Shown: positions 1 through 8,862, counted from the first letter of the stretch. The stretch: DNA of 60,484 bases from Stenotrophomonas maltophilia (GCF_003970865.1 NZ_RXLZ01000027.1:1-60484), one strand, 5' to 3'. The notes: a model not told the origin generated them from the letters alone. Program-made: numbers and translations.

Positions 1-1147
1 CCCCCACGAGGGGGCGCGCCCCCGAGATCGGCACCATCTGCAACCACAGACCCGTGCCCCGAGCCGGCCCCCGGAGCGCCCGCCCTATCATGCCCACCCA
101 CCCCAGCGCCGGGCCGATCATCAACGCCCGGTCAACGCCACGCCCGTTGAAACCGGAGCCGACCAACGAGCCGAGCGTCCAACCGGCCGCCATCAACGCC
201 GCGAGGTAGCCCGCAGCAAGCGGTGATTGCTGATGCAGCACCTGCAGGAACAGTGGCACGAAGACCTCGCCGCTGGTGATCATCAACACCAGCAGCGACA
301 TCAGTCCATACAGCGCGGCCAGCGGCGAGCGGAACCGCAGAGCACCGGCGGGAAGCAGCGTCTGCTTCGCGCGGGACTCGATCCTCACCAGCACCACTGC
401 GAGGAACACGGCCATCGCGATGCCGATGAAGTTGTTGACTGCGCTCGAGGATGTACTGCCAAGGGAGACGCTGATGACGGCCAGGGTCAGCAGCAGGATC
501 TGCAGCCACGGGACCGAAGGCCTGGCGGTCGCTGAAGACGATGCCTCCCTCTGCGGAAGGACCTTCGACGCCAGCAGCGCGAACAATAGGGCAACCGCGG
601 TGACCGACCAGAACGCGGCCCGCCATACGCCCCATTCGGCGAACACGCCGCCCACTGCGGGCCCGATCAACGTCGCCACGCCCCACATCCCCGAAACCAG
701 GGCCATCGCGCGGGGCCAGAGCGGCTCTTCGAACGCGAGCCGGATCATGGCGTAGGCCAGCGCGAACAGGAAGCCACCGCCGACACCCTGCACCAGCCGT
801 CCCACCAGCATCATCGGCATCGAGGTCGCGAGCGCGCAGATCACCGCACCGGCTGCGAAAATGAGCGCCGCCAGTGCGTAGCTTCCACGAGGCCCGGCAC
901 GTTCAAGCAGCTTGATCGACAGTGCCGACCCCAGGATGGACGCGACCACGAAGAGCGTGGTGTTCCATGCGTAGAGATCCAGGCCGCCGATGTCCTCCAC
1001 CACGGTTGGCAACATGGTGGTGGCGATGTAGACATTGACCGCATGCAGTGCGACCCCGCCCGCCAGGGCAAGTGAGCGCACTGCATTGCGGCCGGACAGG
1101 AGATCGCCCCAGCGGGTGCCGGGGACGACGATGCCTTGCTGTTCCAT
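1..1147 (-). CDS. mfsA: MFS efflux transporter, MfsA-like, partial at left edge
   Basis: The reading frame starts at an ATG at 1147 and stays open to base 1, so the C-terminus is missing (about 382 residues visible). The product begins MEQQGIVVPG and shows successive hydrophobic helices, with a conserved GRLVQGVGGG segment after the fourth helix and a GPAVGG segment in the fifth, typical of the drug/H+ antiporter (DHA) branch of the major facilitator superfamily. It is divergent from soxR and its promoter carries a SoxR-type operator inside a 19-bp spacer. In S. maltophilia, MfsA is a SoxR-controlled MFS pump linked to paraquat resistance, and the arrangement here matches. The last 30 or so visible residues are rich in Arg and Gly and look less like a membrane helix than expected, possibly because of poor sequence at the edge. 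The gene name rests on context. Confidence 0.75.
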   Translation of the reverse strand, partial: MEQQGIVVPGTRWGDLLSGRNAVRSLALAGGVALHAVNVYIATTMLPTVVEDIGGLDLYAWNTTLFVVASILGSALSIKLLERAGPRGSYALAALIFAAGAVICALATSMPMMLVGRLVQGVGGGFLFALAYAMIRLAFEEPLWPRAMALVSGMWGVATLIGPAVGGVFAEWGVWRAAFWSVTAVALLFALLASKVLPQREASSSATARPSVPWLQILLLTLAVISVSLGSTSSSAVNNFIGIAMAVFLAVVLVRIESRAKQTLLPAGALRFRSPLAALYGLMSLLVLMITSGEVFVPLFLQVLHQQSPLAAGYLAALMAAGWTLGSLVGSGFNGRGVDRALMIGPALGWVGMIGRALRGPARGTGLWLQMVPISGARPLVG

Positions 1148-1213
1148 TTTCGTTCAAACCTATGATTCATGACCTGCAGCCCAGGATTCACATGCAGGAA
1201 AAAGGGGAACTGC

Positions 1214-1244
1214 CTTATAAAACCTCATGTATTGATGAGGTCAA
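1214..1244 (-). promoter_or_regulatory. mfsA promoter with 19-bp spacer
   Basis: On the minus strand TTGACC (1244-1239) is followed after exactly 19 bp by TATAAG (1219-1214). A 19-bp spacer is the hallmark of MerR-family-activated promoters, where the regulator untwists DNA to realign the -35 and -10 boxes. The start codon of mfsA lies about 65 bp downstream. Confidence 0.7.
1223..1240. promoter_or_regulatory. SoxR box
   Basis: CCTCATGTATTGATGAGG is an 18-bp imperfect palindrome, compared with the classical SoxR site CCTCAAGTTAACTTGAGG. It lies between the -35 and -10 elements of the mfsA promoter and 16 bp upstream of the soxR start, so SoxR bound here could control both genes. Confidence 0.75.
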
Positions 1245-1255
1245 GGAACCCGGCC

Positions 1256-1726
1256 ATGAAGATCGATGTCAGCGTTCCGCTTTCCGTGGGCGAAGTCGCG
1301 CGTCGCAGCGGGGTCAGCATTGCCACCGTGCACTTCTACGAAGCCAAGGGGCTGATCCATGGCTGGCGCAACAACGGCAACCAGCGCCGCTACCGCCGCG
1401 ACGTGCTGCGACGTATTGCCGTGATCAAGGTCGCACAGCGGGCAGGCGTTCCTTTGGCCACGATCAAGGTCGCGCTGGATGATCTTCCGGCCGAACGGGC
1501 GCCCAGTTCAAAGGACTGGGCAAGGCTGTCCAGCAACTGGCGTGACATGCTGAACGAGCGCATCCGCAGCCTGGTCCAGCTGCGGGACCAGCTCGACGGC
1601 TGCATCGGCTGTGGTTGCCTGTCACTGAAGGACTGTCCATTGCGAAATCCTGGCGACCAGTTGTCACAACGCGGCGACGGCGCCGTATTGCTTGAATCAG
1701 ACGACGGCAGCCGCGGCGGGCCCTGA
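1256..1726 (+). CDS. soxR: Redox-sensitive transcriptional regulator SoxR
   Basis: A 156-residue MerR-family protein from the ATG at 1256; an open frame extends upstream to 1169, but that would run across the SoxR box. The N-terminal winged helix-turn-helix reads [19 protein letters not shown], followed by the usual [15 protein letters not shown] wing and a dimerisation helix. Cys116, Cys119, Cys121 and Cys127 form the C-x2-C-x-C-x5-C cluster that holds the [2Fe-2S] centre of SoxR, absent from other MerR members. SoxR is activated by redox-cycling drugs such as paraquat. The divergent mfsA, with a SoxR box in its promoter, is the evident target; soxS is not seen, as expected outside the enterics. 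Confidence 0.93.
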   Translation: MKIDVSVPLSVGEVARRSGVSIATVHFYEAKGLIHGWRNNGNQRRYRRDVLRRIAVIKVAQRAGVPLATIKVALDDLPAERAPSSKDWARLSSNWRDMLNERIRSLVQLRDQLDGCIGCGCLSLKDCPLRNPGDQLSQRGDGAVLLESDDGSRGGP

Positions 1727-1817
1727 TCCATGGCTGCACGCGGCACTGACTGAAACATCGCACAATGAGGCGGCATCCTCCGTCCGTTACTGCCCACTTC
1801 CTACAGAAGGATCTGCG

Positions 1818-2303
1818 ATGAGAACCGTGATCATCACCTCTGCCCTGCTCCTGGCTGCTTTCGCCGCGGCCCCGGCTGCGCACGCGGCCGCACCCGCCAT
1901 CGCGCCGCCCGGCACCGCAACGCTCGAAGCCCTGCTGGCCTGCAAGGCAGGTTCGAACTTCAGCGAGGCCGAGGCCATCGATGCCCTGCAGGCAGCCGGC
2001 CTGGCCAGGAAGCCTGGTGGCACGTTCGAGCCGGAAACCACGCCAGTCGCCCTGTTCGGCGGTACCGTCACCCATGCCGATGTGAATGTCGCCGAGGGCG
2101 AGAAAAGCATCTTCGTCTACTTGAACGGTGTCGACCCCAAGCGCCTGGCCAAGACCTGGTCGGTGACCACCGTCAACGAATACGCCAACACCGAAGCACC
2201 GTCCTACGTGAAGCGCATCGACAAGCGCCACACCCTGCACGTGATTGCCGGTGACGATTACGAAGGTTATTCCGCTGCCGTGAAGTGCCAGATCACACCG
2301 TGA
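1818..2303 (+). CDS. Exported hypothetical protein
   Basis: 161 residues from the ATG at 1818, preceded by an AGAAGGAT ribosome-binding stretch. Residues 1-24 form a clear Sec signal peptide ending AAHA, so the mature protein should be periplasmic. The mature part has two Cys residues (one near residue 42 in LLACKAG, one near the end in VKCQ) that could pair in a disulphide. I do not recognise the family. It stands alone between soxR and a convergent membrane protein gene. Confidence 0.8.
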   Translation: MRTVIITSALLLAAFAAAPAAHAAAPAIAPPGTATLEALLACKAGSNFSEAEAIDALQAAGLARKPGGTFEPETTPVALFGGTVTHADVNVAEGEKSIFVYLNGVDPKRLAKTWSVTTVNEYANTEAPSYVKRIDKRHTLHVIAGDDYEGYSAAVKCQITP

Positions 2304-2317
2304 CTGCCTGACCCGCG

Positions 2318-2779
2318 CTAGAGCCAGCGCCGTACCCGCTGGCGGAAGGCTGCGTATGCCTCGGGAAAGCGGGCCGACAGTGCCTGCTCTTCCGGCACGA
2401 TCTGCCATCGGTTGATGTACAGCACGAACAGCGGCACGGCCAGCAGTGCGGCCAGGTTCTGCAGGTACAACATGGCGCCTGCCAGGACAGTGGCCTGGCC
2501 CAGATACATCGGGTTGCGCGTGTAGCGGTACACGCCGTGCGTGACCAGCACGCTCGACGTCGCCGGCCGCAGGGGGTTGACCGTGGTGCCCACGCGCCGG
2601 AATGCCAGCTTCGGCAGCAGGTTCAATACCACGCCGAAGGCCATCACCAGACCCGCAAGCAACTCCGGCATGGGTAGCTGCAACGCCCCGCCCGGCTGCC
2701 ATCGGCTGCCCATATAGCCGATGGCGGCGCACAACAGCATCACAAGAGGCGGAGGAACACGGGTCTCAAGCCATCCCAT
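2318..2779 (-). CDS. Isoprenylcysteine carboxyl methyltransferase-family membrane protein
   Basis: 153 residues, with several hydrophobic helices and the C-terminal signature VYRYTRNPMYLG followed by EEQALSARFPEAYAAFRQRV. This RNPMYLG...EE...F...Y pattern is that of the bacterial isoprenylcysteine carboxylmethyltransferase/phospholipid methyltransferase superfamily of integral membrane enzymes, which use S-adenosylmethionine. The bacterial substrate cannot be told from the sequence. The gene converges on the exported protein gene, with 14 bp between the stops. Confidence 0.8.
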   Translation of the reverse strand: MGWLETRVPPPLVMLLCAAIGYMGSRWQPGGALQLPMPELLAGLVMAFGVVLNLLPKLAFRRVGTTVNPLRPATSSVLVTHGVYRYTRNPMYLGQATVLAGAMLYLQNLAALLAVPLFVLYINRWQIVPEEQALSARFPEAYAAFRQRVRRWL

Positions 2780-2932
2780 CGCAGCCCTGCATTCATCCTG
2801 TTCACCCCAGTGTCACACGGAAATGCCTGAATCGCCCGGTTGGCGGCACTTCCGCGCTCCAAACCGACCGCCCGGTATCTTCCGCTTTGACATGCCGACC
2901 GCTAGAGTGGCGCCACCGCGCAGGAGGATCGT

Positions 2933-4954
2933 ATGGCAACCACGGGCTTGGGCTTCATCGGCCGCACGACCCTCATCATCACCGTGCTGCTCACCCTGGG
3001 CGGCTGCGCCACGTTGCGCCAGTTCGGGCCGTCGGTGCAGGTGGCCTCGGTCACGCCCGGCCAGTACATCGCCCTGAAACGCGGCGACATCCTGACCACC
3101 GGCAAGCTCAGTTCGGCCACAATGGAGACACTGCGCGTGGCCGGCCTCGACGAAGGCGTCTGCGCCAAGCCCGGCCTGCCCTGCATCGAGGCCATGGAAG
3201 GCAGCATCGTGGTACGCGAGGAGGACAAGCGCTCAAGCCTGGCCGAGCTGTGGCTACAGTATGCGATGACCCTGCCCGCGCCCAAGCGCGAGTACTCCAC
3301 ATCAGGCCGCGCCAAGAGCGCGATCACCGAACTGGATGCCGACTTCCAGCCGCGCCTGGACGCGTGGATGCAGGTCGCACGGCAGGCCTACGCCTACCTG
3401 TTCTTCACCGAGCGCACGGCCAACCAGCGCGGTTTCGAAGACCGCCAGACCCAGGTGCGCGACTACTACAACCTGGCCGTGCAGGAAGCCTCGGTGCAGT
3501 TGTACAACGCCTATGCCACCGGGCGCGTGCATGCTGAAGCCAGCCATTTCCAGCTGGGCCGCTGGACCTTCGTACTGGCGCCTTCAGGCGAGGCATCACC
3601 GCTGGATACGCGCACGCCCACCGAACTGGTACCGGCGGCCTCGCTGTCGTTCACCGGCACGCTGCGCAGCGTGCATCGCCGCGATGGCTTCGGTGCCGAA
3701 CTGGTGGCCGTGATGGAAGACCCGGCCGCCACCACGGCCGCCACGACGCCGGCCACAACACCCACAACGCAGGCCACCACACCGGTCACGCAGAGCTGGA
3801 GCGAGATGCCGTCGCCATCGATGACGGTGCTGCTGCGCTTCTCCGGAAAGAACCTGTGGGAAGTACTGCACGACGACGAGCCGGAACTGGAGATCCACGA
3901 TCCCTACCAGGTCACGGAAGTCACCCTGCATGGACAGCAGGTGCCATTGGCCGCGAACTTCACCGCAGGCTACGCATTGTGGCTGGCGCGCTCCAATTTC
4001 AGCCACCAATCGCTGCGTTCGCTGTTTGGTGGCAAGGGCGGCATCGACACACCGCATCTGTACATGATGCAGCCCTACGACCCGAACCGCCGCGTGCTGC
4101 TGATGATCCATGGCCTGGCCAGCAGTCCGGAAGCCTGGGTCAACGTCGCCAACGAGCTGATGCGCGACGACGAGATCCGCCAGGACTTCCAGGTCTGGCA
4201 GTTCTACTACCCGACCAACATGCCCATCGCGATGAGCCACGATTCGATGCGCCACACGCTGGATGAGGTGTTCAAGCATTTCGACCCCAGCGGCAAGGCG
4301 CAGGCTTCGCATGACATGGTGCTGGTCGGGCACAGCATGGGTGGCGTGATCGCGCGGCTGATGATCTCCTCTTCCGGCGATCATCTGGTCGACACCCTGC
4401 TGGAGACTGCGCAGATGTCGCCGGCACAGCGTGAACTGCTGCGAACCAAGGGCGCACCGGTGCTGACCTTCCTGCCGGAGCCGGAAGTATCGCGCGTGGT
4501 ATTCATCGCCACGCCACACCGCGGCACCGATGTGGCGGGCACCCGCCTGGGCCGCTGGATCGGTCGCCTGGTGCGGTTGCCGCTGACCGTGCTGGAAGAC
4601 GTCGCCACCATCGCCAACGACGGCCAGATCGATCGCAACGACGGCAAGCACGGCTACCAGATGAACAGCATCCAGAATCTGGACAAGGACGATCCCTTCG
4701 TCCGCGCCGTGGCCGACCTGCCGATGTCACCGAAGGTGCACTACCACTCGATCATCGCGCGCGCCAAGGCCGATGGTCCGCTGGAAAAGACCGACGACGG
4801 GCTGGTGCCCTACTGGAGCTCGCACCTGCCGCACGCGGATTCGGAGAAGGTGATCGTGTCCGGGCACAGCGTGCAGGAAGCCACGCCGGCCATCGTCGAA
4901 CTACGGCGGATCCTGCATGAAGACATGCAGGAGCACGACCGGCAGAACAAGTAA
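2933..4954 (+). CDS. Large lipoprotein alpha/beta-hydrolase (esterase/lipase)
   Basis: 673 residues. The N-terminus MATTGLGFIGRTTLI...LTLGGC is a lipoprotein signal with Cys25 as the lipidated residue. A long domain of about 235 residues with no motif I recognise comes first, then a Thr/Ala/Pro-rich linker around residues 263-285, then an alpha/beta-hydrolase domain: MIHGLASSPEAW near the oxyanion strand and GHSMGG with the nucleophile Ser468. A late GHSVQEA segment could supply the catalytic His. The protein should sit on the membrane facing the periplasm or outside. An upstream AGGAGG at about 2921 supports the start. The substrate is unknown; a lipase or depolymerase-like role is a guess. 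Confidence 0.85.
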   Translation: MATTGLGFIGRTTLIITVLLTLGGCATLRQFGPSVQVASVTPGQYIALKRGDILTTGKLSSATMETLRVAGLDEGVCAKPGLPCIEAMEGSIVVREEDKRSSLAELWLQYAMTLPAPKREYSTSGRAKSAITELDADFQPRLDAWMQVARQAYAYLFFTERTANQRGFEDRQTQVRDYYNLAVQEASVQLYNAYATGRVHAEASHFQLGRWTFVLAPSGEASPLDTRTPTELVPAASLSFTGTLRSVHRRDGFGAELVAVMEDPAATTAATTPATTPTTQATTPVTQSWSEMPSPSMTVLLRFSGKNLWEVLHDDEPELEIHDPYQVTEVTLHGQQVPLAANFTAGYALWLARSNFSHQSLRSLFGGKGGIDTPHLYMMQPYDPNRRVLLMIHGLASSPEAWVNVANELMRDDEIRQDFQVWQFYYPTNMPIAMSHDSMRHTLDEVFKHFDPSGKAQASHDMVLVGHSMGGVIARLMISSSGDHLVDTLLETAQMSPAQRELLRTKGAPVLTFLPEPEVSRVVFIATPHRGTDVAGTRLGRWIGRLVRLPLTVLEDVATIANDGQIDRNDGKHGYQMNSIQNLDKDDPFVRAVADLPMSPKVHYHSIIARAKADGPLEKTDDGLVPYWSSHLPHADSEKVIVSGHSVQEATPAIVELRRILHEDMQEHDRQNK

Positions 4955-5029
4955 CGCGCAGCGTGGCGGCATCACGGCAGCGGCGCTCTGGCCGGCCGGG
5001 ACACCGCCACTGCGGCAGGACCGGGATAC

Positions 5030-5722
5030 TCAGCCTTGTCCGTCGGACGCAGCGTCGGTGATCAGCTGGGCCACCGCTACCGGCTGCGACGCCAGCGATG
5101 CATGACTGGCATCCAGCGTGATGCTGGCACGTGGCTGCATGCGCGCCGCCATGCGCCGCTGGTTGTCAGGGTGGATCATGTGGTCCGCGCTGGAGACCTG
5201 GTACCAGCTCGGCTTGTGCCGCCACGCCGGGTCACTGACGGCATCACCGAACGTGCTCGCCAGCGGCGCCTTCTGGGTGACCGCCATCACCCTCGCCTCG
5301 TCGGCCTGCAGGTCCTGGCAGAAACTCTCGTGGAATTTGCCGGGCTGCAGCCACAGGTAGCCGTCGCTGTCCGGCGCCAGATTGGCCGCCGCCTGCGGCA
5401 GCTGCTGCTGGGTAATGCCGCCGGGACTCTCGCCCGCATCCGGCGCGAACGCGGCGATGAAGACCAGGCCGGTCACGTTGGGTTCGTTTCCGGCTTCGGA
5501 GATCACCGCGCCACCATAGGAATGACCGACCAGCAGCACCGGCCCCGGGATCTGGCGGATCATGCGCCGGGTCCGCTCTGCGTCGTCGGCCAGCGACGTC
5601 AACGGCAGTTCCACGGCATGCAGGTCGTGGAAACCCCGGCGATCGAGCTCCAGGATCACCTTGGCCCAATGCGCGGCGCCGCCCCAGAAACCATGAACCA
5701 GAATGATGCTTGGCTTGCTCAT
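5030..5722 (-). CDS. Alpha/beta-fold hydrolase
   Basis: 230 residues from the ATG at 5722, chosen because GAGGAG lies just upstream; the frame extends to a GTG at 5869, but that would overlap the divergent regulator gene. Motifs are VHGFWGGAAHW (oxyanion loop), GHSYGG with Ser68 as nucleophile, and DASHASL carrying the probable catalytic His. No signal peptide is seen, so it should be cytoplasmic. It matches the small salicylate-esterase-like/EstC-type hydrolases. It is divergent from an AraC-family gene, which may regulate it. Confidence 0.85.
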   Translation of the reverse strand: MSKPSIILVHGFWGGAAHWAKVILELDRRGFHDLHAVELPLTSLADDAERTRRMIRQIPGPVLLVGHSYGGAVISEAGNEPNVTGLVFIAAFAPDAGESPGGITQQQLPQAAANLAPDSDGYLWLQPGKFHESFCQDLQADEARVMAVTQKAPLASTFGDAVSDPAWRHKPSWYQVSSADHMIHPDNQRRMAARMQPRASITLDASHASLASQPVAVAQLITDAASDGQG

Positions 5723-5820
5723 CTTGCAGAACTCCTCACTTGGATGGGATCGTTGCCTGACAGCCACCAGCGCTGCCTGAAGCCACCCGACCAGACTACG
5801 GATCGCCCCTGCCAGCGGCG

Positions 5821-6753
5821 ATGCACGGACTCCTGAAAACCATGCCAAGGCTCCACACCACCGAATCACTTCAGGCCGGCTCCGACGCCTTGTTTGCGAT
5901 CTTCCAGTCCTCGCGCATGCACGGCGGCGACATCACCCGCCACGTCGTGCGGCCCGGTGAATCCCGCATCATTGCCGAGGGACGCGGCTGCTTCCACTTC
6001 ATCGAACAGGGCACGGCACGCCTGCATGCAGATGCCGCGGTGGTGCCACTGCAGACCGGCGAGCTGCTGTTGATGCCGCATGGCCGGACACATCGCATCG
6101 ACTGCGCCGGCGACGCGCTGCAGCCTGCCCATCTGACCACGGCATCCTTTGGATTTGATGGCCCAGGCAGCCAATTGCTGCTTGATGCCCTGCCCGGCTG
6201 GCTGCATGTCCCCGGGGTGGACCGGATGCCGAACGGATTTCCCGCCAGCTCAGCCGATTGGGTGGCGGTAACGCTGGGCGCGATCCAGGTTGAAGCGGCC
6301 CGACCCACGCTGGGCAGTGGACTGATGCTGTCACGCCTGCTCGACCTGTTGTTTGTCTGGACGCTGCGCTACTGGCTGGGAACCTCCAGCCCACACAACT
6401 GCCAGCGTCTGCACGCGCTGGCCGACCCATTGATCGGGCGGGCACTGGCGTTGATGCAGGCACACCCCGCACAGGCGTGGACGGTCGAGTCTCTGGCCGC
6501 AAGCCTGAATCAATCGCGCTCGAATTTCGCGCAACGGTTCAGCCTGGCCACCGGCATGTCACCGATGCGCTATCTCGCTGGATCGCGGCTGCAGCTGGCA
6601 GCGGAGCTGCTGCGCAGCGGAAACCGGCGGGTTTCGCAGATCGCCGGAGACGTCGGGTATCTCTCCGAACCGGCATTCAGCCGTGCGTTCCGCCGCGCCT
6701 TCGGCATGAGCCCGAATGCCTGGCGCCAACAGATGGCAGCGTCGCGCGAATGA
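5821..6753 (+). CDS. AraC-family transcriptional regulator with cupin-like sensor domain
   Basis: 310 residues from the ATG at 5821; an ATG at 5842 (MPRLHTTESL) is an equally plausible start because neither has a strong ribosome-binding site. Residues 1-200 form a cupin-type effector domain (HVVRPGESRII...ELLLMPHGRTHRI). The C-terminal 90 residues hold the two AraC helix-turn-helix motifs, SLAASLNQSRSNFAQRF and VSQIAGDVGYLSEPAFSRAF. It is divergent from the alpha/beta-hydrolase gene across about 100 bp and is followed by hchA; either neighbour could be a target. Confidence 0.88.
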   Translation: MHGLLKTMPRLHTTESLQAGSDALFAIFQSSRMHGGDITRHVVRPGESRIIAEGRGCFHFIEQGTARLHADAAVVPLQTGELLLMPHGRTHRIDCAGDALQPAHLTTASFGFDGPGSQLLLDALPGWLHVPGVDRMPNGFPASSADWVAVTLGAIQVEAARPTLGSGLMLSRLLDLLFVWTLRYWLGTSSPHNCQRLHALADPLIGRALALMQAHPAQAWTVESLAASLNQSRSNFAQRFSLATGMSPMRYLAGSRLQLAAELLRSGNRRVSQIAGDVGYLSEPAFSRAFRRAFGMSPNAWRQQMAASRE

Positions 6754-6768
6754 GGGGAAAACCCTCAT
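6750..6768. promoter_or_regulatory. Perfect 19-bp inverted repeat upstream of hchA
   Basis: ATGAGGG-GAAAA-CCCTCAT has 7-bp perfect arms and a 5-bp centre. It overlaps the stop codon of the AraC gene and lies 56 bp before the hchA start. No T-run follows, so it is a poor intrinsic terminator. An operator for the hchA-smoR operon is possible but unproven. Confidence 0.4.
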
Positions 6769-6823
6769 CGCACGTACGCATCAGCCCTTCTATGCTGGCT
6801 CCACTACCCCACTGGAGGTCCGC

Positions 6824-7696
6824 ATGAACACGCAAGAGCCCAGCCGCCACCCCAGCCCCGACCCGGCCGAGCGCGACGCCTTCTTCCCGTCGCCGTACTC
6901 GCTGTCACAGTTCACCTCGGCCAAGAGCAACCTGTCCGGTGCCGACTACCCCGACGCGCGCCGCGATGGCCGCTGGAAGGTGCTGATGATCGCTGCGGAC
7001 GAGCGCTATCTGCCCACTGCCAACGGCCACCTGTTCTCCACCGGCAACCATCCGGTGGAAACCCTGCTGCCGATGTACCACCTGGACAAGGCCGGCTTCG
7101 ACATCGATGTGGCCACGCTGTCCGGCAACGCCGCCAAATTCGAGTGGTGGGCGTTCCCGCGTGAGGACACGGAGATCGGCGGACTGTACGACCGCTACGA
7201 AGCCCGCTTCCGCAAGCCTCTGCCGTTGGATGAGGTGGTGGCAGGCCTCGATGCCGCATCGGATTATGCTGCCGTGTTCATTCCCGGCGGCCATGGCGCC
7301 CTTATCGGACTGCCGCAGAGTCGCGCGGTAAAGGCGGCCCTGCACTGGGCGATGGCCGAGCAACGCCACATCATCACCCTTTGCCACGGCCCGGCCGCAT
7401 TGCTGGCCGCAGGCGTCGACGAGGCCGATGGTGGTTCGTTGTTCCGCGGCTACCGCATCTGTGCCTTCCCCGATGCGATGGACCGGCAGACGCCGGAGAT
7501 CGGCTACATGCCCGGGCAGCTGCCGTGGTTCTTCGGTGAGCGCCTGGCGCAGCAGGGCGTGCAGATCGTCAATGACGGCATCGATGGCAGCGTGCTGCAG
7601 GACCGCCTGCTGCTGACCGGCGACAGCCCGCTGGCCGGTAATGCGCTGGGCAAGCTGGCCGCGCGCGCGCTGCTTGACGCCCTGGCCGGGCGCTGA
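6824..7696 (+). CDS. hchA: Glyoxalase III / protein deglycase HchA (Hsp31)
   Basis: 290 residues; the ATG at 6824 follows a GGAGG at 6814. DJ-1/PfpI superfamily: the nucleophile elbow TLCHGPAALL has Cys187 followed by His188, and the acidic partner is Glu79 in the NHPVETLLPMYHL segment, where His86 would be a metal ligand as in Escherichia coli Hsp31. The IPGGHGAL loop (His157) is also conserved. The family converts methylglyoxal to lactate and acts as holdase or deglycase in the cytosol. The stop lies 5 bp before a LuxR-type gene, so the two form an operon. Confidence 0.9.
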   Translation: MNTQEPSRHPSPDPAERDAFFPSPYSLSQFTSAKSNLSGADYPDARRDGRWKVLMIAADERYLPTANGHLFSTGNHPVETLLPMYHLDKAGFDIDVATLSGNAAKFEWWAFPREDTEIGGLYDRYEARFRKPLPLDEVVAGLDAASDYAAVFIPGGHGALIGLPQSRAVKAALHWAMAEQRHIITLCHGPAALLAAGVDEADGGSLFRGYRICAFPDAMDRQTPEIGYMPGQLPWFFGERLAQQGVQIVNDGIDGSVLQDRLLLTGDSPLAGNALGKLAARALLDALAGR

Positions 7697-7701
7697 CCCG
7701 G

Positions 7702-8406
7702 ATGAGCGAATTGGTGCAGGCGTTGCTGGAACTGGAACGCGCCCGCTCACTGAGTGCGGTGGGCGCGGTACTACGCGGCATCTCTGCACCGCTCGGCTAC
7801 GACCGCGTGCTGGTGTTCGCCACCGGCACGGGGTTGGAGCGCGGTACCCAGCGCGTGTACTGGATCGAGGGCGACTGGTTCGGCGACGGCAGCAATACCG
7901 ACCTCGCGCGCTACCTGCACGCCTGCCCGGTCAATCGCCACGTACTGGACAGTGACGCGCCGTTCTTCTGGAGCAAGCGCCAGGGGGTTCGCGGCGAACG
8001 CTATCAGGTGGTGAAGCAGCCACGTGGTGAAGGCCTGCACGGTCTGCAGGTGCCGGTGTTCGGCACCACCGGTCTGGAAGGCGCGATCAGTTTTGCCGGG
8101 ACAGCGATCGATGCATCGGCCAGCGCGCGACTGCTGCTGGATGCTGCTGCAGCTGCAGCATTCCGTGCCGCACGCCGGCTTGCAGAGACACCCACCGAGC
8201 TTTCCGGAAGTGCGTTGAGCACGCGCGAGCGCGAGGTGCTGCGCTGGGTCGCCGCCGGCCGTCGCCAGGCGGAGATCGCGGCCACGCTGGGGCTTTCCGC
8301 CCGTACAGTGGAAAATCACCTGCGTCGCGCGCGCCAGCGCCTGGGGGTGGCAACCACCGCGCAGGCGGTACGCGCTGCCAGTCGGCGCGGCGAGATCGAG
8401 GACTGA
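7702..8406 (+). CDS. smoR: LuxR-family solo regulator, SmoR-like
   Basis: 234 residues. Residues 1-155 form an autoinducer-binding-type domain (LGYDRVLVFATG ... GLHGLQVPVFGTTGLEGAISFAG). The C-terminal LuxR helix-turn-helix is LSTREREVLRWVAAGRRQAEIAATLGLSARTVENHL, here spanning about residues 172-206. No luxI synthase is nearby, so it is a solo. S. maltophilia SmoR is a LuxR solo reported to respond to 3-oxo-C8-homoserine lactone and is, as far as I recall, linked to hchA; position beside the sme operon fits. By eye, the usual DPV motif of acyl-homoserine-lactone binders reads CPV here. The name rests on context. Confidence 0.8.
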   Translation: MSELVQALLELERARSLSAVGAVLRGISAPLGYDRVLVFATGTGLERGTQRVYWIEGDWFGDGSNTDLARYLHACPVNRHVLDSDAPFFWSKRQGVRGERYQVVKQPRGEGLHGLQVPVFGTTGLEGAISFAGTAIDASASARLLLDAAAAAAFRAARRLAETPTELSGSALSTREREVLRWVAAGRRQAEIAATLGLSARTVENHLRRARQRLGVATTAQAVRAASRRGEIED

Positions 8407-8493
8407 TCCGGGCAAGACACTTCCGGCAGTCTGGTTCGCATGTTACACACGCCTTGCGCATGTGCGCGATTGCAGAAAGCAAGGATGATGCTT

Positions 8494-8727
8494 ATGAAAC
8501 TGCAACTGGCCGCGATGGCCGCGTTGGTGGTGGCAACTGCAACCCTGGCTCCGGTGGCGGACGCCAACACAGGGGTCCCGAGAGAGAATGTTTCCTGTGT
8601 GCCAGTGAATGTGGACCGCAATCGTGTCCACCACCACTGCACGGAAACCTACACCGATGAATTCGGCAACGTCTACACCGCCGAGTACTGGATCGACGAG
8701 TACGGCAACCCTTACCTGCGCGACTGA
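8494..8727 (+). CDS. Small secreted protein, paralogue 1 of 3
   Basis: 77 residues from the ATG at 8494, which has AAGG nine bases upstream; two earlier in-frame ATGs (8485, 8488) lie in the ribosome-binding area. Residues 1-25 are a signal peptide ending VADA. The mature part is about 52 residues with Cys35 and Cys49, 13 residues apart, probably one disulphide, and the ending YWIDEYGNPYLRD. The second paralogue shares the leader, the Cys spacing and the identical YWIDEYGNPYL ending. Family not recognised. Confidence 0.75.
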   Translation: MKLQLAAMAALVVATATLAPVADANTGVPRENVSCVPVNVDRNRVHHHCTETYTDEFGNVYTAEYWIDEYGNPYLRD

Positions 8728-8862
8728 GCCGGGTGGGGACTGCGCCGGACCGCCCCGCCGGGCCGGCGCGCATGCAGCAGCTGCCGCTCGATCGCATGCT
8801 CTATCGGGGGTAGTTGCACGACACCGCGCAGATGCGCGATTGCAGACACAAGGATGATGCCC

